The translations under genes and the position numbers were made by a program. DNA of 19,238 nucleotides from positions 1 through 19,238 of the forward strand of contig DDIK01000137.1 of NCBI GenBank assembly GCA_002338505.1, in the 5' to 3' direction. Under the pieces are notes generated by a model. It saw only the letters and a list, made by a program, of their open reading frames with translations, had not been told where the DNA came from and ran no database searches. How positions within the stretch are numbered: position 1 is the stretch's first letter; the number at the start of each line of letters is the position of its first letter. This DNA comes from Bacteriovorax sp. UBA1852 (GTDB lineage Bacteria; Bdellovibrionota; Bacteriovoracia; Bacteriovoracales; Bacteriovoracaceae). Below, piece by piece: positions 14,301 through 19,238 of this stretch.

Positions 14301-16901
14301 TTAAACAAGATCTGCAAAGAAATTACGAACCTTATCCAATGTTATGGGCTTAGAAAGATAGTAATTCATCCCTACTTTTAAGCCATTATCTGCATCGGAG
14401 TTAAATGCATTTGCGGAGAGACCAACAATAATAACATTTTGATCATACTTACGTATTTCTTGAGTGGCCTCAATACCGTCCATTACTGGCATCTGGACGT
14501 CCATAAATATGATGTCATAAGAATTTGCAGAATGCATATTGACCGCCTTAAGGCCATTCTCGCAAGAGTCATACTTTAGCCCCATTTTCTTAGCGATCAT
14601 ATCGAAGACTTTTAAATTTATCCCATTATCTTCAACTACTAAAATTGAGAACTCAGAGGGGGAAATAGAAACTTCATCTTTACGACTTTCTTGTTTGAGA
14701 GAATAGTGATCTTCTTTCTCTTCTACCTCGAGAGGAATAAAAATACTAAAAGCCGTTCCCTTATTTAATTCACTTGTAAAATCTATCTCACCTCTCATTA
14801 ACTCAACAAGCTTCTTTGAAATATTTAACCCAAGTCCTGTCCCACCATACTTTCTCGTCGTTGAGATATCCGCCTGCGTGAAGGGCTCGAAGATTCTATC
14901 TTTATCAGAGATACTCATTCCAATACCTGAATCAGTTATTTTAAAAACAAAACCATTATTTAGCTCACTAAGTTCGAAAATAATCTCACTCGAACGATGA
15001 CTGAACTTGATTGCATTATTTAAAATATTAAGGAGAACTTGGGTTAATCTCGTAGAATCACCAATGACAAAATCTGGAATATCACTAAGCTTCAAAAACA
15101 CTATATCAATTTCTTTAGATGCTGCTAAATGCTTACAAGTCGAAATAACGTTCTTAATAACGTCAAGTAAATGAAATCGACTATTTTCAATCTGTATTCG
15201 GTCGCTCTCAATCTTTGTCAGATCAAGAATGTCATTAACAATCATTAGTAACAGCTCGCCGGAGGAATGAATAATCTCAAGTTTCTCTTTTGAACTACGA
15301 TCGATCACTTCTTCTTTAAGCAATTCACTCGTTGCGATAATACCATTAAGCGGTGTGCGGATCTCGTGACTCATATTCGCTAAGAAGCGTGTTTTATGAT
15401 CACTTATTCGCAAGAGTTCATTATTTAGCTCATGTAACTGATTAGTTTGAAGCTTTACCTCTCTTTCAATTTTTTCATTAGAGCCCGAAGTAAAAATTAT
15501 CAGATACAAGATAACTGCAAAAAAAACAAAGAAAACGATATACGTGACAAGAATAGAAAAATCACTTTTTATCCTATAGGCATCTAGTGTTTGATAGAAG
15601 TTAAAACTCCAATTCGTATCACCGTGAAGGAATTTATATGTAAATTTATCCACGTAGTGCTCTTCATTAAAGGAACCTAGCTTTTCATGCTTCTTTCCAT
15701 TGATAAGAATTTCTTGTTCTAGGCCATGTAAGAAGTTGGTTGTAAAACTACTCTTTAAGTCAAAAATGAGTGTTACAACTCCTTTAACCTTTCCTTGTTT
15801 TTTTATTGCGACGGCGTAACCATAGAGGCCGACTTTATTAATATGATCAACCTCACCAAAGACTGGGTAATCAACGAGTACTGCTGACTCAAATAATTTA
15901 CGTGTTAAAGGAAACTGACTTAGTGACTGACTGAGATAATCGCTCTTAGAGTCTTTAGGAAAAGTATAGAGAAATATATCTTGTGGCAGATTCTTTCCAC
16001 TACCAATATATCCTCCAAAAGCCTTGACCTCTTTTTGTGCTTCTTCAAGATCTTCATTGTCACTAACTCGAGTGATCCAATCAACGGAATGTATATCTTG
16101 CTGGGATCCAAATATTGAATGGGAAAAGGATAGAAACTCTTCAGCATCAACATAATTTGAGCCATCATAGTAGCCATTATAAGCTTCTACAATGGCTTCT
16201 AAAATTGTGAACTGCACTTGATAGCTCTCAAAAATTGATAATGATCTAAGTTTGTTATGAGATTTAATTCTCTCATTTTCACTTCTGTTAAGATGGAAAA
16301 ACAATGACAACATCATAATGGTAACTAAACTAGTACAGTAAAAAAATTTACGACTCTTTTTGCAATTAAAGAAATTCAGAGAATATATAATTAATGGAAA
16401 TATAAAAAACAAACCTGAGTAGTAAGCGAAAAAGAGTCTTATAACACTAAAGAAACTCAAAGTCGTTGATTGAAAATTAAGAAATGAACTACTTACGAGA
16501 TCGACACATGTCATGAGCACACTCGTAAGTATAAAGAGCTTTAAAACAGTAATCGAGAAATATTGCTCATATATCTCTTTAGCCGACAGCTTGAAAGACT
16601 CTTTCAGTGTAATTTTACTAGAAACATAAATCACACACCCAACCATTACGGACTTCATAATCTCGACTAAAATCAACATAGTGAAATTATCATAAAGAGA
16701 AACTTTAAAAGTTAAGCTTTGAATTAAATGACCAATACATATACCAACTAACGCTCTCTCTTTATATTGAACAAAGAAATATAGAGCAACTCCAATTGAA
16801 GGTATGAAAACTAGACTTTGAAGTTCTTCAATTTTTAAAAAATGATGTGCAATATATGCACATATAAAATAAAGGATAGTTATGACAAAATTTAACTTCA
16901 T
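14301..16901 (-). CDS. Membrane hybrid sensor histidine kinase (MASE1-like, CHASE, HisKA, HATPase, REC)
   Basis: An 866-residue hybrid kinase. Residues 1-203 hold about seven or eight membrane helices (MASE1-like). Residues about 205-440 form an extracytoplasmic CHASE-type sensor, including VDWITRV at 273-279, and a last membrane helix spans about 448-470. The HisKA domain has phospho-His512 in NMSHEIRTPLNG; the ATPase has the N box with NNAIKFS (628-634), G1 DSGIGM (657-662) and G2 GGTGLG (686-691). The C-terminal receiver has Asp758, the phosphoacceptor Asp801 in FMDVQMP, Ser829 and Lys851. No Hpt domain is present, so a phosphorelay would need an external one. No clear ribosome binding site precedes the ATG. 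It lies 84 bases upstream of the lipid operon on the same strand and may sense a signal relevant to it (inference). Confidence 0.93.
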   Translation of the reverse strand: MKLNFVITILYFICAYIAHHFLKIEELQSLVFIPSIGVALYFFVQYKERALVGICIGHLIQSLTFKVSLYDNFTMLILVEIMKSVMVGCVIYVSSKITLKESFKLSAKEIYEQYFSITVLKLFILTSVLMTCVDLVSSSFLNFQSTTLSFFSVIRLFFAYYSGLFFIFPLIIYSLNFFNCKKSRKFFYCTSLVTIMMLSLFFHLNRSENERIKSHNKLRSLSIFESYQVQFTILEAIVEAYNGYYDGSNYVDAEEFLSFSHSIFGSQQDIHSVDWITRVSDNEDLEEAQKEVKAFGGYIGSGKNLPQDIFLYTFPKDSKSDYLSQSLSQFPLTRKLFESAVLVDYPVFGEVDHINKVGLYGYAVAIKKQGKVKGVVTLIFDLKSSFTTNFLHGLEQEILINGKKHEKLGSFNEEHYVDKFTYKFLHGDTNWSFNFYQTLDAYRIKSDFSILVTYIVFFVFFAVILYLIIFTSGSNEKIEREVKLQTNQLHELNNELLRISDHKTRFLANMSHEIRTPLNGIIATSELLKEEVIDRSSKEKLEIIHSSGELLLMIVNDILDLTKIESDRIQIENSRFHLLDVIKNVISTCKHLAASKEIDIVFLKLSDIPDFVIGDSTRLTQVLLNILNNAIKFSHRSSEIIFELSELNNGFVFKITDSGIGMSISDKDRIFEPFTQADISTTRKYGGTGLGLNISKKLVELMRGEIDFTSELNKGTAFSIFIPLEVEEKEDHYSLKQESRKDEVSISPSEFSILVVEDNGINLKVFDMIAKKMGLKYDSCENGLKAVNMHSANSYDIIFMDVQMPVMDGIEATQEIRKYDQNVIIVGLSANAFNSDADNGLKVGMNYYLSKPITLDKVRNFFADLV

Positions 16902-16943
16902 AACTATATATCGGTCATTTAGAGATTTTATGAATATCTAGAA

Positions 16944-18485
16944 CTAACTATTTCTTCGAATTATTTCCATGGCAACACGGACACCGTCAACTGCAGCAGA
17001 TGTAATCCCTCCAGCATAACCAGCACCTTCTCCGCATGGAAAGAGGGCTTCATGGCTTTGTGACTCTAGGGAATTTTTATCTCTGAGTATAGTAACGGGT
17101 GCAGAGGTTCTCGTCTCTGGTGCTAATAAGAGTGACTTTTCACTAATAAAACCATCAAGCTTTTGATCAAAACTCCCAAGTCCTTCTATTAGTCCCTTAA
17201 CAACAGTAGCAGGAAGAATTTCTCGAAGATTAGAAGCAAATATCCCAGATGGACAAGAAGTCTTATTTAAAGTTTTTGTTGTTTTATTTTCAAGAAAGTC
17301 TTTAAGATTCTGCGAAGGTATCTCTTTTCCTGAAGCTGCACTCTTAGAATACTCATAGGCCTTATTTTCAATACTCTTTTGATAGAAATGACCATTTAAA
17401 ACATCATCAGTACTAAAATCAACACCGGCCTTAATTGAGACAACTAGTGCAGAATTTGACCAAGGAGAGCTTCGAGAATAGTTACTCATTCCATTTACAA
17501 CAATCCCATCATAATCTGTCCCACTTGATAAAACATATCCTCCAGGACACATACAAAAACTATAAGTCCCCTTATTACTTTCCTTATTATGATACGTAAG
17601 CTTATATCTTGCGGCCCCAAGTTCCTTACTTGCAAACTCTCCATATTGAATAGAGTCGATTTCTCTACGAGGATGCTCAATACGAACACCTACAGCAAAG
17701 TCTTTGGCCTTCATGGCAACAGAGCATTCATTGATATGCTTATACATCTCTTTAGATGAATGACCTGTAGCGAGCACAATATTAGAAGACTTATAAGTCT
17801 TACCATCATGAGTTTTCACACCAACACAACGAGATCCCTCCATCAATAACTCCTCTACTCTGGAGTTATAATGAAAACTACAACCTTGCTCTTTTAAATG
17901 ATCTGTCATTTTTGTAATAAGTGCTCTGATTTTATTAGAACCAAGGTGAGGATTTGACGTATATGCTGTTTCTGGAGGAGCTCCAAAATCCACAAACCTC
18001 TGCATCACATATTTTACGTAAGGAGATTTGATACGAGTAATAAGCTTTCCATCAGAGAAAAGACCTGCGCCCCCTTCTCCGAAGCAGACATTATTTTCTT
18101 CATCGAACTCTCCATAGCGCCAAAAACGTGCTATTTTCTTCATACGCTGCGTGGCCCTCTCTCCTCTTTCAATAACAATTGAGGAAATGCCGAACTCACT
18201 TAAACGTAAGGCACAGAAAAGTCCAGCAGGGCCGGCCCCTATAATAATAGGTTTATCAACGGCTGCTTTAATCTTTGATATATCTTCTTCGTAATTAACG
18301 AAGGGGTCATTTTTAAAAGCTAATTCAATTTTATAGTTATAAGAAGGGTCCTTGCCTCTATTTGCACCTCGAGCATCAAGTGCCTTAGACAGAACTCTAT
18401 AATCTAAATATTGTGAATATTTTTTCTTGAGATAACCCTCAAGATCTTCATCAAAAGATAATCTAAAGTCTACTATTTTACTCAT
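16944..18485 (-). CDS. FAD-dependent dehydrogenase-like protein (COG2509 type)
   Basis: A 513-residue flavoprotein of the widely conserved but poorly characterised COG2509 type. An N-terminal domain of about 75 residues precedes the FAD fold (KPIIIGAGPAGLFCALRL, GxGxxG at 83-88, then IERGER). The family motif FGEGGAGLFSDGKL (135-148) and the C-terminal flavin motif PCGEGAGYAGGITSAAVDG (about 483-501) are present, as is a Cys-rich short motif FCMCPGG. Substrate is unknown in the family to my knowledge. Length is normal and no damage was seen. It ends 42 bases before the sensor-kinase start on the same strand and is divergent from the cinA-like gene. A housekeeping gene at the cluster border is the likeliest reading. 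Confidence 0.88.
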   Translation of the reverse strand: MSKIVDFRLSFDEDLEGYLKKKYSQYLDYRVLSKALDARGANRGKDPSYNYKIELAFKNDPFVNYEEDISKIKAAVDKPIIIGAGPAGLFCALRLSEFGISSIVIERGERATQRMKKIARFWRYGEFDEENNVCFGEGGAGLFSDGKLITRIKSPYVKYVMQRFVDFGAPPETAYTSNPHLGSNKIRALITKMTDHLKEQGCSFHYNSRVEELLMEGSRCVGVKTHDGKTYKSSNIVLATGHSSKEMYKHINECSVAMKAKDFAVGVRIEHPRREIDSIQYGEFASKELGAARYKLTYHNKESNKGTYSFCMCPGGYVLSSGTDYDGIVVNGMSNYSRSSPWSNSALVVSIKAGVDFSTDDVLNGHFYQKSIENKAYEYSKSAASGKEIPSQNLKDFLENKTTKTLNKTSCPSGIFASNLREILPATVVKGLIEGLGSFDQKLDGFISEKSLLLAPETRTSAPVTILRDKNSLESQSHEALFPCGEGAGYAGGITSAAVDGVRVAMEIIRRNS

Positions 18486-18536
18486 AGTGCTCTTCTACAA
18501 CAAAATGACTAAAAAAGAACAGTAAAGTATGGAATA

Positions 18537-18565
18537 ATTATACAAAAAAGGAATATATATATGAA
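18537..18565 (-). promoter_or_regulatory. Candidate promoter for the COG2509-type gene
   Basis: On the - strand, TTCATA (18560-18565) and TATAAT (18537-18542) are separated by 17 bases; the -10 is a perfect match and the -35 matches four of six. The -35 overlaps the start codon of the divergent cinA-like gene, which would tie the two genes together. The gap between the divergent starts is only 75 bases. Confidence 0.4.
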
Positions 18566-19238
18566 GAAACTTGGACTGCTTATAATTGGTGATGAAATCC
18601 TATCGGGAAAGATTGATGACTTAAATCTCAAGTGGTTATCTAAGTTTATCCTCAAAGAAGATATCGACCTCCACGAGTCACTCATTGTAAAAGATCGAAG
18701 AGGACATATTAGTGATGCTCTTGATCATCTACTTGAGAGCTGCGACGTGGTCATCACATCAGGAGGCCTTGGGCCAACGGAAGACGATATCACGAAAATG
18801 ACTCTCACTGAATACTTCAACACAGAATTAGATATTAATATAGAAGTCGAGAAGTTTGTCATTTCACAATATGCCAAAATTCATAAAGATTGGGATCGAT
18901 CAAAAAATCAATACCACCTCTTTCCTAAAGGCGCAAAGCTAGTAAAAAATAATAAGGGACTAGCTCCGGGAATTATGTTCAAGCAAGATGATAAACTAGT
19001 ATTTGCTACTCCAGGCGTCCCTAAAGAGTTTCAAGTCATGGTACAAGAAGAAATCATAGAGGAGATAAAGTCTCACTATCAACTACAATCTAGTGCCAAA
19101 GAATATCTACACATAAGAATATCTACACATAAGAACATTTGGTATACCAGAAGAAGAAATATCTAACGTCAAATACCCAAAGCTTTGGGATCAATTATCA
19201 GAACACGGAAAAGTCTCTTCACTCCCAACAATCACCGG
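18561..19238 (+). pseudogene. cinA-like (MoCF domain) gene broken by a 16-bp tandem duplication; 3' end outside window
   Basis: The first 185 or so residues match the N-terminal molybdopterin-binding-like domain of CinA/COG1058: GDEILSGKIDDLNLKWL (10-26), VVITSGGLGPTEDDITK (63-79), YHLFPKGAKLV (118-128), KGLAPGI (132-138) and FATPGVPKEF (148-157). At 19101-19132 a 16-base unit occurs twice in tandem, which shifts the frame so that translation ends at 19166 with an unrelated tail. Removing one copy restores the family sequence LHIRTFGIPEEEI and a frame open to the window end. AAAAGGA precedes the ATG. It may be a real mutation, a reversible slippage site, or a sequencing or assembly error. Members of this family are nucleotide or NMN-related hydrolases, or part of longer CinA proteins; the missing 3' part prevents a closer call. 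Confidence 0.88.
19101..19135 (+). repeat. 16-bp perfect tandem duplication inside cinA-like gene
   Basis: GAATATCTACACATAA at 19101-19116 is repeated exactly at 19117-19132, and the next three bases (GAA) continue the period. Sixteen is not a multiple of three, so the second copy causes a +1 shift in the coding frame. Two adjacent identical copies are typical of replication slippage. Confidence 0.95.

Overview
The window comes from an AT-rich, Gram-negative-type bacterial chromosome with densely packed, often overlapping genes. Signal peptides, a large hybrid sensor kinase and the gene families present would fit a marine delta-proteobacterial or Bdellovibrionota-like organism, but nothing here fixes the taxon (inference, low confidence). 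No tRNA, rRNA, CRISPR array, insertion sequence or prophage gene was seen.

Layout. Positions 1-7404 (+ strand) form one tightly coupled operon: a beta-ketoacyl-ACP synthase cut by the left edge, a dedicated acyl carrier protein, a CrtI/CrtISO-like flavoprotein, then a complete oleA-oleB-oleC-oleD set for head-to-head hydrocarbon synthesis, and a receiver-only response regulator. Converging on it is a 682-residue exported protein of unknown function (7401-9449, -). Further right is a second operon on the - strand (14216 down to 9665): an exported repeat protein, a second CrtI-like flavoprotein, a FabG-type ketoreductase, a FabZ-type dehydratase and a divergent FabI-like enoyl reductase. Upstream of it on the same strand are a hybrid sensor histidine kinase (14301-16901) and a COG2509-type FAD protein (16944-18485). 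At the right edge is a cinA-like gene (+) whose frame is broken by a 16-bp tandem duplication.

How the genes may work together. The two arms contain one copy of each function of a type II fatty-acid elongation cycle (KAS, ACP, ketoreductase, dehydratase, enoyl-reductase-like protein), plus two phytoene-desaturase-like redox enzymes and all four Ole enzymes. The simplest hypothesis is a self-contained pathway that builds a special, perhaps polyunsaturated or cyclised, acyl chain on its own ACP. OleA would then condense two chains, OleD reduce, OleC form a beta-lactone and OleB decarboxylate it to a long-chain olefin. The Ole assignments rest on specific motifs and catalytic-residue spacing. 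The link between the fatty-acid genes, the flavoproteins and Ole is inferred from gene neighbourhood. The response regulator and hybrid kinase at either side suggest, but do not prove, dedicated signalling control.
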